A stretch of DNA of 64,000 bases from Pseudodonghicola xiamenensis DSM 18339 (GCF_000429365.1 NZ_AUBS01000001.1:124001-188000), one strand, 5' to 3'. Positions 10,790 through 21,286 are shown, counted from the stretch's first letter. Numbers and translations are program-made. The notes: generated by a model from the letters alone, not told the origin.

Positions 10790-10927
10790 ATGGACTGGAT
10801 CGGCCTCGCCCATCTTCTGGTTAGCAAGATCGGGATTTTCGGGGTCGCTCTGCTCTGGGGGGTGAAAGCCGCGGTGAGCTGGATGCTCGTCCGCTGGTGG
10901 AGATTGAGACGCGCCGCGCTGCGCTGA
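10790..10927 (+). CDS. 45-aa single-helix membrane protein between nuoJ and nuoK
   Basis: A short reading frame of 45 codons. ATG at 10790 follows the nuoJ stop by three bases. The product starts MDWIGLAHLL, has a hydrophobic segment at about residues 8-23 and again around 27-34, and ends in an Arg/Trp-rich tail (RWWRLRRAALR). That is a typical inner-membrane peptide topped by a positive cytoplasmic tail. It may be a small accessory subunit of complex I, or chance. Against chance: the frame fills most of the nuoJ-nuoK gap and the topology is coherent. There is no clear ribosome site, but coupling to nuoJ is possible. Confidence 0.55.
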   Translation: MDWIGLAHLLVSKIGIFGVALLWGVKAAVSWMLVRWWRLRRAALR

Positions 10928-11017
10928 CAAAACTTATCGCCGGGCAGTTTGCCCGGCAGTTCCGGGAGACCGGGACAACGCGACAAAGAACGAATGGGCC
11001 AGGCCCAGAGGGACGAT

Positions 11018-11323
11018 ATGATCGGACTTGAGCATTACCTAACCGTGGCAGCCACGCTGTTCGTCATCGGGATCTTCGGGCTGTTTCTGAACCGTAAGAA
11101 CGTGATCATCCTGCTGATGAGCATCGAATTGATCCTGCTTTCGGTGAACATCAACTTCGTGGCCTTCTCCTCTTTCCTCGGCGACATGGTCGGGCAGGTC
11201 TTCACCCTGTTCGTCCTGACGGTTGCCGCGGCCGAGGCGGCCATCGGGCTTGCGATCCTTGTCTGTTTCTTCCGTCTGCGCGGCTCCATCGCGGTCGAAG
11301 ACGTCAACGTGATGAAGGGGTAA
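11018..11323 (+). CDS. nuoK: NADH-quinone oxidoreductase subunit K
   Basis: NuoK (ND4L/NQO11) is a three-helix proton-channel subunit with buried glutamates. The product is 101 aa, exactly the family size when started at ATG 11018, which follows a GAGGGA ribosome site. The conserved glutamates are in MSIELILL and AAEAAIGLA. Upstream in-frame codons (from 10949) would add a non-family hydrophilic peptide and are rejected. Confidence 0.97.
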   Translation: MIGLEHYLTVAATLFVIGIFGLFLNRKNVIILLMSIELILLSVNINFVAFSSFLGDMVGQVFTLFVLTVAAAEAAIGLAILVCFFRLRGSIAVEDVNVMKG

Positions 11324-11330
11324 GAGACCA

Positions 11331-13466
11331 ATGGAAACCATCATCCTCTTCGCCCCGCTGGTCGGGGCGATCCTGGCCGGTTTTGGCTGGAAGATCATCG
11401 GCGAGACGGCGGCCCAGTGGTTGACCACCGGCCTGCTGTTTCTCTCCTGCATCCTCAGCTGGATCGTCTTTATCAATTTCGATGGCGTTACCCATACCGT
11501 CGAAATCTTCCGCTATATCGAAAGCGGTTCGCTTTCGACCTCCTGGTCGATCCGGCTGGACCGTCTGACCGCGATCATGCTGATCGTGGTGACCAGCGTG
11601 TCGGCTTTCGTGCACCTCTACAGCTTCGGCTACATGGCGCATGATCCGGCGTTCAAGGATGGCGAAAGCTATAAACCGCGTTTCTTCGCCTATCTGTCGC
11701 TGTTTACCTTCGCCATGCTGATGCTGGTGACCTCGGACAACCTGGTGCAGATGTTCTTCGGCTGGGAAGGCGTTGGTCTGGCATCTTACCTGCTGATCGG
11801 CTTCTACTACCGCAAGCCTTCGGCCGGCGCTGCCGCGATGAAGGCCTTCGTGGTCAACCGGGTTGGCGACTTCGGCTTCTCGCTGGCAATGTTCGCGCTG
11901 TTCTTCCTGACCGACAGCATCGCCTTTGGCGACGTCTTCGTCGCGACGCCGGAACTGGCGCAAACCAAGCTGAATTTCCTGTGGGGTGAATGGACCGCCA
12001 CCGAGGTGATCGCCATCCTGCTGTTCATCGGCGCGATGGGGAAATCGGCACAGCTTTTCCTGCACACCTGGCTGCCGGACGCGATGGAAGGCCCGACCCC
12101 GGTGTCGGCGCTGATCCACGCTGCGACCATGGTGACCGCGGGGGTCTTCCTGGTCTGCCGGATGTCGCCGGTGATGGAATTCGCTCCGCATGCGACGGCC
12201 TTCATCACCGTCCTGGGGGCGCTGACCGCCTTCGTCGCGGCGACCATCGGGCTGGTTCAGACCGATATCAAACGCGTCATCGCCTATTCGACGATGTCCC
12301 AGCTTGGCTATATGTTCGTGGCGGCCGGTGTCGGCGTCTATTCGGCGGCGATGTTCCACCTGCTGACCCACGCCTTCTTCAAGGCGCTGCTGTTCCTCTG
12401 CGCCGGTTCGGTCATCCACGCGATGCATCACGAACAGGACATGCGGAACTATGGCGGTCTGCGTAAGAAGATCCCCTTCACCTTCTGGACCATGATCCTG
12501 GGGACCCTGGCGATTACCGGGGTGGGTATTCCGATGACGGAAATCGGCTTTGCCGGCTTCCTGTCGAAGGATGCGATCATCGAAAGCGCCTGGGCCGGTG
12601 GATCGAGCTTCGGCTTCTGGATGCTGGTCATCGCGGCAGCCTTCACCGCCTTCTATTCCTGGCGTCTGATCTTCCTGACCTTCTTCGGCGCGCCGCGCGG
12701 CGACAAACATGCGCATGATCATGCGCATGAGAGCCCGACGGTCATGCTGGTGCCGCTGGGTGTACTCAGCCTGGGCGCGATCTTCGCGGGGATGCTGTGG
12801 TACGGCAACTTCTTCGGCCACGCCGATGAGGTAGGCAAGTTCTACGGCATTCCGGTGGCCGAGGCTTCGGCCCATGGCGAGACCGCCGGCGCCCATGAGG
12901 AAACGGCTGCTGCCGCGCACGGTGAAACCGCCACTGCTACGCATGGTGAGACCACGACCGAGGCGCCTGCCGCCGAGGCGGGGACCCATCATGTCACCTT
13001 CGCCGGTGAACCGGGGCAGGGCGCGCTGTACATCAGCCCGGACAACCACGTGCTGGATATCGCCCATACCGCACCGGCCTGGGTCAAAGTATCGCCGTTC
13101 ATCGCGATGCTCTCGGGTCTGCTGGTTGCGATCTGGTTCTATCTGGTCAGCCCGTCGCTGCCCAAGAAGCTGGCTGAAAGCCAGCGCCCGCTCTACCTGT
13201 TCTTGCTGAACAAATGGTACTTCGACGAAATCTATGACGCCGTATTGGTGAAGCCCGCGTTGGCTCTGGGTCGGCTGCTGTGGAAGCGCGGTGATGGCAA
13301 CATCATCGACGGCTTCCTGAACGGGGTTGCCCTGGGCATCATTCCGTTCTTCACGCGGCTCGCGGGCCGGGCGCAGTCGGGCTACATCTTCACCTATGTC
13401 TTCTGGATGGTGCTTGGCATGGCTGCCCTGGTCACCTGGATGACGATCGGCGGAGGAGCACACTAA
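11331..13466 (+). CDS. nuoL: NADH-quinone oxidoreductase subunit L
   Basis: NuoL (ND5/NQO12) is the distal antiporter-like proton pump with the long lateral helix. The product is 711 aa, at the long end for the family. Antiporter motifs seen are [40 protein letters not shown] and [15 protein letters not shown]. Two His-rich loops are inserted: KHAHDHAHE at about residues 458-467, and a degenerate repeat of (A/T)HGET units at about residues 513-546 that accounts for the extra length. The stop overlaps the nuoM start (TAATG). Confidence 0.97.
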   Translation: METIILFAPLVGAILAGFGWKIIGETAAQWLTTGLLFLSCILSWIVFINFDGVTHTVEIFRYIESGSLSTSWSIRLDRLTAIMLIVVTSVSAFVHLYSFGYMAHDPAFKDGESYKPRFFAYLSLFTFAMLMLVTSDNLVQMFFGWEGVGLASYLLIGFYYRKPSAGAAAMKAFVVNRVGDFGFSLAMFALFFLTDSIAFGDVFVATPELAQTKLNFLWGEWTATEVIAILLFIGAMGKSAQLFLHTWLPDAMEGPTPVSALIHAATMVTAGVFLVCRMSPVMEFAPHATAFITVLGALTAFVAATIGLVQTDIKRVIAYSTMSQLGYMFVAAGVGVYSAAMFHLLTHAFFKALLFLCAGSVIHAMHHEQDMRNYGGLRKKIPFTFWTMILGTLAITGVGIPMTEIGFAGFLSKDAIIESAWAGGSSFGFWMLVIAAAFTAFYSWRLIFLTFFGAPRGDKHAHDHAHESPTVMLVPLGVLSLGAIFAGMLWYGNFFGHADEVGKFYGIPVAEASAHGETAGAHEETAAAAHGETATATHGETTTEAPAAEAGTHHVTFAGEPGQGALYISPDNHVLDIAHTAPAWVKVSPFIAMLSGLLVAIWFYLVSPSLPKKLAESQRPLYLFLLNKWYFDEIYDAVLVKPALALGRLLWKRGDGNIIDGFLNGVALGIIPFFTRLAGRAQSGYIFTYVFWMVLGMAALVTWMTIGGGAH

Positions 13467-15007
13467 TGGACAACCTCCTTTCCATTATCACCTTCGTGCC
13501 GGCTCTGGCGGCGCTGATCCTGGCGGTGTTCCTGCGCGGTGACGATGCCGCGGCGCAGCGCAACGCCAAATGGGTGGCGCTTTTCGCCACCACGGTCACT
13601 TTCCTGATCTCCATCGCGCTTTATACCGAATTCGATCCCTCAAACACCGGCTTCCAGTTCGTGGAAGAGGGCAAGTGGCTGATGGGTATGAAGTACAAGA
13701 TGGGCGTGGACGGGATCAGTATCCTGTTCGTGCTGCTGACCACCTTCATCATGCCGCTCACCATTCTGGCGAGTTGGAACGTGACCGACCGGGTGAAGGA
13801 ATACATGATCGCCTTCCTGCTGCTGGAGACGCTGATGCTGGGCGTGTTCATGGCGCTCGATCTGGTGCTCTTCTATCTCTTCTTCGAAGGCGGCCTGATC
13901 CCGATGTTCCTGATCATCGGCATCTGGGGTGGACCCAACCGCATCTATGCGTCGTTCAAGTTCTTCCTCTACACCTTCCTCGGCTCGGTGCTGATGCTGG
14001 TGGCGATGGTGGCGATGTATGCAGATGCCGGCACCACCGACATCGAGGTTCTGTTGACGCATGAATTCTCCTCGACAGGCTTCACGCTGCTGGGGATGCA
14101 TGTCATGGGCGGGATGCAGACCATCCTGTTCCTCGCCTTCTTCGCCTCCTTCGCGGTGAAGATGCCGATGTGGCCGGTGCACACCTGGCTGCCCGACGCT
14201 CACGTGCAGGCGCCCACCGCGGCCTCGGTGCTGCTGGCGGCGATCATGCTGAAGATGGGCGGCTACGGTTTCCTGCGTTTCTCGCTGCCGATGTTCCCTG
14301 TGGGATCGGAAGTGATGGCGACCTTCGTGATGTGGATGTCGGCGATCGCGATCGTCTACACCTCCTTCGTGGCGCTGGTGCAGGAAGACATGAAGAAGCT
14401 GATCGCCTATTCGTCGGTCGCGCATATGGGCTTTGTCACCATGGGGCTGTTCGCAGCCAACCAGCAGGGTGTCGACGGGGCCATCTTCCAGATGCTCAGC
14501 CACGGCTTCATCTCCGCGGCGCTGTTCCTCTGCGTTGGCGTGATCTACGACCGGATGCACACCCGTGACATCGCCGCCTATGGCGGTCTGGTGAACCGGA
14601 TGCCGGCCTACGCCCTGGTCTTCATGTTCTTCACCATGGGTAACATCGGTCTGCCGGGCACCTCGGGGTTCATCGGCGAATTCCTGACCCTGATCGGGAC
14701 TTTCCAGGTCAACACCTGGGTGACGGCCGTGGCCGCGACCGGCGTGATCTGGTCGGCTGCCTACGGGCTGTGGTTGTACCGTCGGGTCGTCTTCGGCGAT
14801 CTGATCAAGGAAAGCCTGAAGACCATCAAGGACATGGACGCGCGCGAAAAGTGGATCTTTGCCCCGCTGGTGGCGATGACCCTTCTGCTGGGCTTCTACC
14901 CGTCGGTTGTCACCGACATCATCAGCCCCTCGACCACCGCGCTGGTCCAACATTTTGACACGGCGGTGGCCGCGGCCGAGGCCGCGACACAGACCGCTTC
15001 GAACTAA
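13466..15007 (+). CDS. nuoM: NADH-quinone oxidoreductase subunit M
   Basis: NuoM (ND4/NQO13) is an antiporter-like proton-pumping subunit. The product is 513 aa. Seen: the helix-5 glutamate region ([18 protein letters not shown]), the broken-helix lysine region ([22 protein letters not shown]) and [16 protein letters not shown]. The start codon shares one base with the nuoL stop. nuoN begins 12 bases after its stop. Confidence 0.97.
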   Translation: MDNLLSIITFVPALAALILAVFLRGDDAAAQRNAKWVALFATTVTFLISIALYTEFDPSNTGFQFVEEGKWLMGMKYKMGVDGISILFVLLTTFIMPLTILASWNVTDRVKEYMIAFLLLETLMLGVFMALDLVLFYLFFEGGLIPMFLIIGIWGGPNRIYASFKFFLYTFLGSVLMLVAMVAMYADAGTTDIEVLLTHEFSSTGFTLLGMHVMGGMQTILFLAFFASFAVKMPMWPVHTWLPDAHVQAPTAASVLLAAIMLKMGGYGFLRFSLPMFPVGSEVMATFVMWMSAIAIVYTSFVALVQEDMKKLIAYSSVAHMGFVTMGLFAANQQGVDGAIFQMLSHGFISAALFLCVGVIYDRMHTRDIAAYGGLVNRMPAYALVFMFFTMGNIGLPGTSGFIGEFLTLIGTFQVNTWVTAVAATGVIWSAAYGLWLYRRVVFGDLIKESLKTIKDMDAREKWIFAPLVAMTLLLGFYPSVVTDIISPSTTALVQHFDTAVAAAEAATQTASN

Positions 15008-15019
15008 GGAACCGGACAG

Positions 15020-16462
15020 ATGATTCAGGCCGATCTAACCGTAATCCTGCCGGAAATCATTCTGGCCGCTTACGCCCTGCTGGCGCTTGTCGCCGCAGTC
15101 TACACCGGCAAGGACCGCCTCGGCCCGACGCTGGTGTGGACCACCGGGGTTCTGATGGTACTTCTGGGGATTTGGATCGCGACGGCGCCGGGTGGCGGTA
15201 CCACCGCCTTCGGTGGCATGTTCATCGACGACGGCTTCTCCCGCTTCGCCAAGGTGGTGATCCTGTTCTCCGCCGCCGGCGTGCTGGTGATGAGCCAGGA
15301 CTACATGTCGCGTCGCGGGTTTCTGAAGTTCGAATTCCCGGTGCTGGTGTCGCTGGCCGTGGTGGGCATGCTGGTCATGGTCTCCGCCGGCGATCTGATG
15401 GCGCTCTATATGGGGCTCGAACTGATGTCTCTGTCGCTCTACGTTGTTGCCGCCATGCGGCGTGACAGCGTCAAGTCGACCGAGGCCGGCCTGAAGTACT
15501 TCGTTCTCGGCGCGCTCAGCTCGGGGCTGCTGCTCTATGGTGCCTCGCTGGTCTATGGCTTCACCGGCACCACCGAGTTCAGCGGTATCGTTCAGGCGGT
15601 TCAGCATGGCAATATGGCGCTGGGTCTGCTCTTTGGCCTAGTGTTCCTGATCGCCGGTCTGGCCTTCAAGGTCTCGGCAGTGCCGTTCCACATGTGGACG
15701 CCCGACGTCTATGAAGGTTCGCCGACCCCGGTGACCGCCTTCTTCGCCACCGCGCCGAAGATGGCCGCCATGGCGATGATGACCCGCCTGTTGTTCGAAG
15801 CCTTCGGTCAGGCGATTTCGGACTGGAGCCAGGTGATCGCGCTGCTGTCGCTGCTGTCGATGTTCCTGGGTTCTGTCGCCGCGATCGGTCAGAGCGATAT
15901 CAAACGCCTGATGGCCTATTCGTCGATCACTCACATGGGTTTTGCGCTGATGGGTCTGGCCTCGGGCACGGTTTTCGGTGTGCAGTCGATGCTGATCTAC
16001 ATGGCGATCTACGTCACCATGAACATCGGCACCTTCGCCTTCATCCTGATGATGGAGAAGGACGGCAAGCCGGTGACCGATATCTCGGCGCTGAACATGT
16101 ATGCCAAGCGCGAGCCGGGCAAGGCGCTGGCGATGCTGGTGCTGATGTTCTCGATGGCCGGTGTGCCGCCGATGCTGGGCTTCTTCGGGAAGTTCTACGT
16201 TCTGCGCGCCGCTTATGAGGGCGGGCTGGTCTGGCTGGCAATCGCCGGTGTGATCGCCTCGGTGATCGCGGCCTTCTACTATCTGCGCATCGTGTACTTC
16301 ATGTACTTCGGCAAGGACGGCGAAGAGATGGACGCCCATTCCTCGCCGATGCTGTGGCTGGCGCTGACCGCCTCGGCGGCGATCATGGTGGTGGGCATCA
16401 TCAACATGTTCGGGGTCGAGGGCGCGGCGGCTGCCGCGGCCCAGACGCTGCTGCAACAGTAA
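15020..16462 (+). CDS. nuoN: NADH-quinone oxidoreductase subunit N
   Basis: NuoN (ND2/NQO14) is the third antiporter-like subunit. The product is 480 aa with about 14 hydrophobic helices. Seen: [37 protein letters not shown] and [17 protein letters not shown]. It ends the structural nuo genes. A short GC-rich inverted repeat lies between it and birA. Confidence 0.97.
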   Translation: MIQADLTVILPEIILAAYALLALVAAVYTGKDRLGPTLVWTTGVLMVLLGIWIATAPGGGTTAFGGMFIDDGFSRFAKVVILFSAAGVLVMSQDYMSRRGFLKFEFPVLVSLAVVGMLVMVSAGDLMALYMGLELMSLSLYVVAAMRRDSVKSTEAGLKYFVLGALSSGLLLYGASLVYGFTGTTEFSGIVQAVQHGNMALGLLFGLVFLIAGLAFKVSAVPFHMWTPDVYEGSPTPVTAFFATAPKMAAMAMMTRLLFEAFGQAISDWSQVIALLSLLSMFLGSVAAIGQSDIKRLMAYSSITHMGFALMGLASGTVFGVQSMLIYMAIYVTMNIGTFAFILMMEKDGKPVTDISALNMYAKREPGKALAMLVLMFSMAGVPPMLGFFGKFYVLRAAYEGGLVWLAIAGVIASVIAAFYYLRIVYFMYFGKDGEEMDAHSSPMLWLALTASAAIMVVGIINMFGVEGAAAAAAQTLLQQ

Positions 16463-16468
16463 GGTTCC

Positions 16469-16500
16469 GGACCGGCGGGAGCTTTTGTCCTTGCCGGTCC
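16469..16500 (+). other. inverted repeat between nuoN and birA
   Basis: Eight-base arms (16469-16476 and 16493-16500) flank a 16-base loop rich in T. There is no T-run after the right arm, so it is not a convincing intrinsic terminator. It could stabilise the nuo transcript end or attenuate read-through to birA. Confidence 0.3.
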
Positions 16501-16529
16501 TGCTGACATCTGGTCCGGAGGACGCGCGC

Positions 16530-17279
16530 ATGGCAGTTTGGCCCGAAGCCTATGAACGCCGCATCCTGGAGGAGGTCGACAGCACCCTGAGCGAGGCGGC
16601 GCGTATCGCGCCCACGCTGACCGGTCCGGTCTGGCTCATGGCCCGGGTCCAGACATCCGCTCGCGGCCGCCGTGGCCGGGCCTGGACCAGCCCGATGGGC
16701 AATCTCTATTCCACGTTGATCTATCGCCCTGAAGGCGCGGTGCCGCAGATCGCCCTGCGCAGCTTCGTCGCGGCCCTGGCCCTGTTCGACGCCTGTGTCG
16801 CGGTGACCGGACGGGCCGAATGTTTCGCGCTGAAATGGCCCAATGACGTGCTGCTGAACGGTGGCAAGCTGGCGGGTATCCTGTTGGAAAGCCTCAGCCA
16901 GGGGGCGGGCACCATGCATCTGGCCGTCGGTATCGGCGTCAACCTTGCCGATGCGCCGGGGGCAGATGCTGTCGAACCCGGGGCGGTGCGGCCGGTCTCT
17001 CTGGCGTCGGAGCTGGGGGTCTTGGTCACGCCTGAGGAGTTTCTCACTGAACTCGCAGTGGCCTATGACCGCTATGAGCGGCAATTCATGAACTTCGGTT
17101 TCGCGCCGATCCGCGAGGCCTGGCTGGCCCGTGCTGCCCGGCTGGGAGAGCCGGTGATCGCGCGCACCAATACATCCGAGACCGCCGGAATCTTCGAGAC
17201 CGTTGATGCCGACGGGCAACTGGTTCTGTCCACCGACGGGGGCCGTGTGCGCATCCCGGCGGCGGATGTCTATTTCTGA
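16530..17279 (+). CDS. birA: biotin--[acetyl-CoA-carboxylase] ligase
   Basis: BirA-type biotin protein ligase activates biotin with ATP and transfers it to the carrier lysine of biotin-dependent carboxylases in the cytoplasm. The 249-aa product has the ligase domain only, with no N-terminal helix-turn-helix, so it should not be a biotin repressor. Motifs: EEVDSTLSEA, SARGRRGRAWTSP (adenylate-binding loop), KWPNDVLLNGGKLAGIL with the catalytic lysine, and a small C-terminal SH3-like domain. ATG 16530 follows CCGGAGGA; a TTG at 16485 is a less likely start. The nuoN-birA-coaX-rnj order is typical of Rhodobacterales. Confidence 0.94.
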   Translation: MAVWPEAYERRILEEVDSTLSEAARIAPTLTGPVWLMARVQTSARGRRGRAWTSPMGNLYSTLIYRPEGAVPQIALRSFVAALALFDACVAVTGRAECFALKWPNDVLLNGGKLAGILLESLSQGAGTMHLAVGIGVNLADAPGADAVEPGAVRPVSLASELGVLVTPEEFLTELAVAYDRYERQFMNFGFAPIREAWLARAARLGEPVIARTNTSETAGIFETVDADGQLVLSTDGGRVRIPAADVYF

Positions 17280-17302
17280 CACCTGGGGGAGGGGAATGGC
17301 CC

Positions 17303-18082
17303 ATGCTTCTGGCCATCGACTGTGGCAATACCAACACCGTCTTTTCGGTCTGGGACGGTGAGAAATTTCTTTGTACCTTCCGCACCTCGACGCATCATGC
17401 GCGCACGGCGGATGCCTATTTCACCTGGTTTTCGACGCTGCTCACCCACTATGGGGTCGATCCGGACGTTACCGATGTGGTGATCGCCTCGACGGTGCCG
17501 CGGGTAGTGTTCAATCTGCGTATCTTTTCCGAACGCTTCTTCGGGTGCCGGCCGCTGGTGGTGGGCAAGCCGGAGTGCCTGCTGCCGCAGGAGCCGCGCG
17601 TCGATCAGGGTACCAGGCCTGGGCCTGACCGTCTGGCCAATGCCGTGGGGGCCTTTGACCGCCATGGCGGCGATGTGGTGGTGGTGGATTTCGGCACCGC
17701 CACAAATTTCGACGTAGTCGCCTCGGACGGGGCCTATGTCGGGGGGGTGATCGCGCCGGGCGTGAACCTCAGCCTCGAGGCGCTGCATTCGGGCGCGGCG
17801 GCACTGCCGCATGTGGATATCAGCCAACCCGACAAGGTGATCGGAACAAATACGGTTGAATGTATTCAATCCGGCGTCTTCTGGGGTTATATCGGCCTGA
17901 TCACCGGGATCATCCAGCGGATCAAGGCCGAATACGGGCGCCCGATGAAAGTAATTTCCACCGGTGGACTGGCCCCCCTGTTTCAGCAGGGCGAGGATTT
18001 GTTCGATCGGTTCGAGGACGATCTCACGATGCACGGGCTGACCGTGATTCATCGCTACAACAAAGAAAACGGAGTGTTATGA
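17303..18082 (+). CDS. coaX: type III pantothenate kinase
   Basis: CoaX phosphorylates pantothenate in the first step of coenzyme A synthesis. The product is 259 aa. Seen: the N-terminal phosphate-binding loop LLAIDCGNTNTVF, the GPDRLANAVGA segment and the second ASKHA-fold phosphate loop VDFGTATNFD, followed by GGVIAPG. Its stop overlaps the rnj start (ATGA), so the two are co-translated. Identity is secure. Confidence 0.95.
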   Translation: MLLAIDCGNTNTVFSVWDGEKFLCTFRTSTHHARTADAYFTWFSTLLTHYGVDPDVTDVVIASTVPRVVFNLRIFSERFFGCRPLVVGKPECLLPQEPRVDQGTRPGPDRLANAVGAFDRHGGDVVVVDFGTATNFDVVASDGAYVGGVIAPGVNLSLEALHSGAAALPHVDISQPDKVIGTNTVECIQSGVFWGYIGLITGIIQRIKAEYGRPMKVISTGGLAPLFQQGEDLFDRFEDDLTMHGLTVIHRYNKENGVL

Positions 18083-19746
18083 GCAGCAAGAGACTGATCT
18101 ATTTGCCGCTGGGCGGCGCAGGCGAAATCGGCATGAACGCCTATGTCTACGGATATGGCGAGCCCGGGAAAGAACGACTGATCCTTGTCGACCTGGGCGT
18201 CGCCTTTCCGGATATGGACGGCACCCCGGGTGTCGATCTGATCATGCCCGATATCGCCTGGCTGAAGGAGCGGACGGACAGGCTCGACGCGATCTTCATC
18301 ACCCACGCCCATGAGGATCACATCGGTGCCATCGCCCATCTGTGGCGCGATCTTGGGGCGCCTGTCTATGCGCGCGCCTTCACCGCCAATCTGGCGCGGG
18401 GCAAGATGGATGAATACGGCTTGCCCGAAGACGCCATCACCACCGCATCGGCCTGGCCCGAGGTGATCAAGGCGGGGCCCTTTACCGTGGGCTTCCTGCC
18501 GATTTCGCATTCGATCCCGGAAAGCGCCGGTCTGGTGATTGACAGCCCGGCAGGACGTGTCGTCCATACCGGCGACTTCAAGCTCGACCCCGCCCCAGTG
18601 GTGGGGGAGGCCTTCGATCCCGACCTCTGGGCCGAAGTGGCCAAGCCGGGTCTTCAGGCGCTGGTCTGCGATTCCACCAACGTGTTCTCTCCCAATCCGG
18701 GGCGGTCGGAATCCGATCTTGGCACCCCGCTGGAAGAGCTGGTGCTCGAAGCGCGCGGCATGGTGGTCGCTACGACCTTCGCGTCGAACGTGGCTCGGCT
18801 GAAGACATTGGCCGAAGCGGCCCATCGCGCCGGGCGCTCCATCGTGTTGCTGGGCCGGGCGATGCGTCGCATGGTCGAGGCGGCGATCGAGACCGGGGTA
18901 CTGAGAAGCTTTCCCACCGTCGTCAGCCCGGAAGAGGCGCAGGATATTCCGCGTGAAAATCTGATGCTGCTGGTGACCGGCAGCCAGGGTGAGCGCCGCG
19001 CCGCCAGCGCCCAGCTTGCGCGAGGCAAATATCGCGGACTGGAGCTGAAGGAAGGCGATACCTTCCTGTTTTCCTCCAAGACCATCCCGGGCAACGAGCG
19101 CGGCGTGATCCGGATCATGAACCAGCTCAGCGAAAAGGGCGTGGATGTGGTCGACGATCGTGGCGGGCTCTATCACGTGTCCGGTCATGCCAACCGGCCC
19201 GATCTGCAGCGGATGCATGAGATCATGAAGCCAAAGATGCTGATCCCGATGCACGGCGAACACCGGCATCTGCGCGAACATGCGCGGCTGGCCGAGGCCC
19301 GCGGCATCGCTTCGGTGATCGCGGTGAACGGCATGATGCTGGATCTGTCGGGCGACCGACCCGAGGTGGCGGGACATGTTGATACCGGGCGGACCTATCT
19401 GGATGGCAGCGTGAAGATCGGCGCGCTCGACGGGGTGGTGCGCGACCGGGTCCGCATGGCTCTGAACGGCCATCTGGTGGTGTCGGTGATCCTGGATGAA
19501 GACGATGATCCGATCGACGGCGCCTGGGTCGACATGAAGGGGCTGGCAGAGCTGGGCAGCAGCAATGCGGCGCTGTGCGATATCCTCGAGGAGGACCTGG
19601 GCCAGTTCCTGGGCCGGGCCAAACGTGCCACGCTGACCGATGACGACAAGCTGGAAGAAGGCCTGCGCCGGGTCGCGCGGCAAAGCGCGCAGAACGAGAT
19701 CGGCAAGAAGCCCGAGGTCACGGTGGTGATCAGCCGGCTGGGCTGA
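18079..19746 (+). CDS. rnj: ribonuclease J
   Basis: RNase J is a metallo-beta-lactamase/beta-CASP endo- and 5'-exoribonuclease acting in mRNA turnover and rRNA maturation. The product is 555 aa. The metal-binding motif THAHEDHIGAI is at about residues 75-85, followed by further metal ligands in PISHSIPES and GDFKLD, the beta-CASP region, HVSGHANRPDLQRMHEIMKPK, and the C-terminal domain. ATG 18079 overlaps the coaX stop. The gene closes the + strand run and is followed by a strong bidirectional terminator. Confidence 0.95.
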   Translation: MSSKRLIYLPLGGAGEIGMNAYVYGYGEPGKERLILVDLGVAFPDMDGTPGVDLIMPDIAWLKERTDRLDAIFITHAHEDHIGAIAHLWRDLGAPVYARAFTANLARGKMDEYGLPEDAITTASAWPEVIKAGPFTVGFLPISHSIPESAGLVIDSPAGRVVHTGDFKLDPAPVVGEAFDPDLWAEVAKPGLQALVCDSTNVFSPNPGRSESDLGTPLEELVLEARGMVVATTFASNVARLKTLAEAAHRAGRSIVLLGRAMRRMVEAAIETGVLRSFPTVVSPEEAQDIPRENLMLLVTGSQGERRAASAQLARGKYRGLELKEGDTFLFSSKTIPGNERGVIRIMNQLSEKGVDVVDDRGGLYHVSGHANRPDLQRMHEIMKPKMLIPMHGEHRHLREHARLAEARGIASVIAVNGMMLDLSGDRPEVAGHVDTGRTYLDGSVKIGALDGVVRDRVRMALNGHLVVSVILDEDDDPIDGAWVDMKGLAELGSSNAALCDILEEDLGQFLGRAKRATLTDDDKLEEGLRRVARQSAQNEIGKKPEVTVVISRLG

Positions 19747-19767
19747 CACCGGTACCGCCGAGACTGG

Positions 19768-19809
19768 AAACAAGAACGCCCCGGACAGACGTCCGGGGCG
19801 TTCTTGTTT
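19768..19809. terminator. bidirectional intrinsic terminator between rnj and the DEAD-box helicase
   Basis: A perfect 19-bp stem (19768-19786 with 19791-19809) closes an AGAC loop. The outer arms are A-rich on the left and T-rich on the right (ends TTCTTGTTT), so it works as an intrinsic terminator in both directions, as expected between two convergent genes. Confidence 0.9.
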
Positions 19810-19825
19810 GGAGATGTCGCCAGGC

Positions 19826-21286
19826 TCAGGCGGTGCGGCGTTCCTCGAAGCTCAGCGCGATGAAGCTGGGCATGTGATCGCCCATCCCGACAACCTTGCT
19901 GTCGCGGCTGCTGCCGCTGCGCGACGATCCGGACTTCGACGAAGAGGACCGCGATGGCGAGGATTTCGAGGAAGAAGAGGGGGACGAAGACGACGCGGCA
20001 GAGGCGGCCTTGGGCGCGGCGGCCTTGGACGACGAAGACCGCGACGAGGAACTCGATCGGGAAGAGCTGGATTTAGAAGCGCTACTGCGCTCCTCGCTCT
20101 TCTTCTCGGGCTCTTCGCTCACTTCGGCGCTCTTGAAGCTCAGCGGGCTTTCCTGACGCGGAATCGGCTTTTGCAGCAGCCGTTCGACCGCGTCGAGCAG
20201 CTTGTCATCGCGGGCCGAGCACAGGGTGATGGCCTTGCCCTCACGCCCGGCGCGTCCGGTCCGTCCGATCCGGTGCACGTAATCTTCGGCATGGCTGGGC
20301 ACGTCGAAGTTGAACACATGGCTGACGCTGGGCACATCGAGCCCGCGCGCGGCCACATCCGAGGCGACCAGAAGCCGCAGTGACCCCTCGCGGAAGCCAT
20401 CCAGGGTCTTGGTGCGCTGGCTCTGGTCCAGATCGCCGTGGATCGGGGCCGCGTCATAGCCGTATTTCTTCAGCGATTTGGCGACGACATCGACGTCCAT
20501 CTTGCGGTTGCAGAAGACGATCGCATTGGTCAGCTTGTCGCCTTCGGCGTCGATCAACGCCCGCAGCAGCCGGCGTTTTTCGCTGCCTTCGCGATCGCGG
20601 CGGCTGGCCTTGAAGGTCACCACGCTCTGTTCGATGGTTTCCGAGGCGGTCGCCTGACGGGCGATCTCGATCCGCTCCGGGTTCGACAGGAAGGTGTTGG
20701 TAACCCGTTCGATCTCGGGCGCCATGGTGGCCGAGAAGAACAGGGTCTGCCGGGTAAAGGGAGTGAGCGAGAAGATGCGTTCGATATCGGGGATGAACCC
20801 CATGTCGAGCATCCGGTCGGCCTCGTCCACCACCATGATCTGCACGCCGGTCAGCAACAGCTTGCCGCGTTCGAAATGGTCCAGCAGCCGGCCCGGGGTG
20901 GCGATCAGCACGTCGACACCCTTATCGATCAGCGCATCTTGCTCCTTGAAGCTGACGCCGCCGATCAGCAGCGCTTTGGTCAACTTCAGGTGCTTGGTGT
21001 AGATATCGAAGTTTTCCGCCACCTGGGCGGCCAGCTCGCGCGTGGGGCAGAGCACCAGGGAACGCGGCATCCGCGCCCGGGCGCGGCCACGGGCCAGCAG
21101 GGTGATCATCGGCAGCGTGAAGCTTGCCGTCTTGCCGGTGCCGGTCTGGGCGATGCCCAGCACGTCACGTCCCTGCAGGGCCGGGGGGATCGCCCCCGCC
21201 TGGATCGGAGTCGGGCTTTCATACCCGGCCTCTTCGATGGCTTTGAGAACTTTGGGGTTTAGATTCAGGTCTGTGAATTTCGTCAT
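19826..21286 (-). CDS. DEAD-box RNA helicase (RhlE-like) with serine-rich tail
   Basis: An ATP-dependent RNA helicase, probably in RNA remodelling and degradation. The 486-aa protein has the Q-motif (GYESPTPIQ), Walker A AQTGTGKTA, motif II DEAD (VVDEADRML), SAT, and the C-terminal motifs ARGLD and HRIGRTGRAGREG. After the core, residues ~392-461 are almost only Ser with Lys, Arg, Ala and Pro, and then a compact end (VVGMGDHMPSFIALSF). Start: the ATG at 21284-21286, because M-T-K-F-T-D-L-x-L begins the helicase fold; upstream in-frame codons give an Arg-rich non-family peptide. Confidence 0.93.
   Translation of the reverse strand: MTKFTDLNLNPKVLKAIEEAGYESPTPIQAGAIPPALQGRDVLGIAQTGTGKTASFTLPMITLLARGRARARMPRSLVLCPTRELAAQVAENFDIYTKHLKLTKALLIGGVSFKEQDALIDKGVDVLIATPGRLLDHFERGKLLLTGVQIMVVDEADRMLDMGFIPDIERIFSLTPFTRQTLFFSATMAPEIERVTNTFLSNPERIEIARQATASETIEQSVVTFKASRRDREGSEKRRLLRALIDAEGDKLTNAIVFCNRKMDVDVVAKSLKKYGYDAAPIHGDLDQSQRTKTLDGFREGSLRLLVASDVAARGLDVPSVSHVFNFDVPSHAEDYVHRIGRTGRAGREGKAITLCSARDDKLLDAVERLLQKPIPRQESPLSFKSAEVSEEPEKKSEERSSASKSSSSRSSSSSRSSSSKAAAPKAASAASSSSPSSSSKSSPSRSSSSKSGSSRSGSSRDSKVVGMGDHMPSFIALSFEERRTA

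Noticed and set aside
11304..13463. 719-codon minus-strand frame opposite nuoL
   Set aside because: His/Arg/Asp-rich translation without domains; nuoL is certain.
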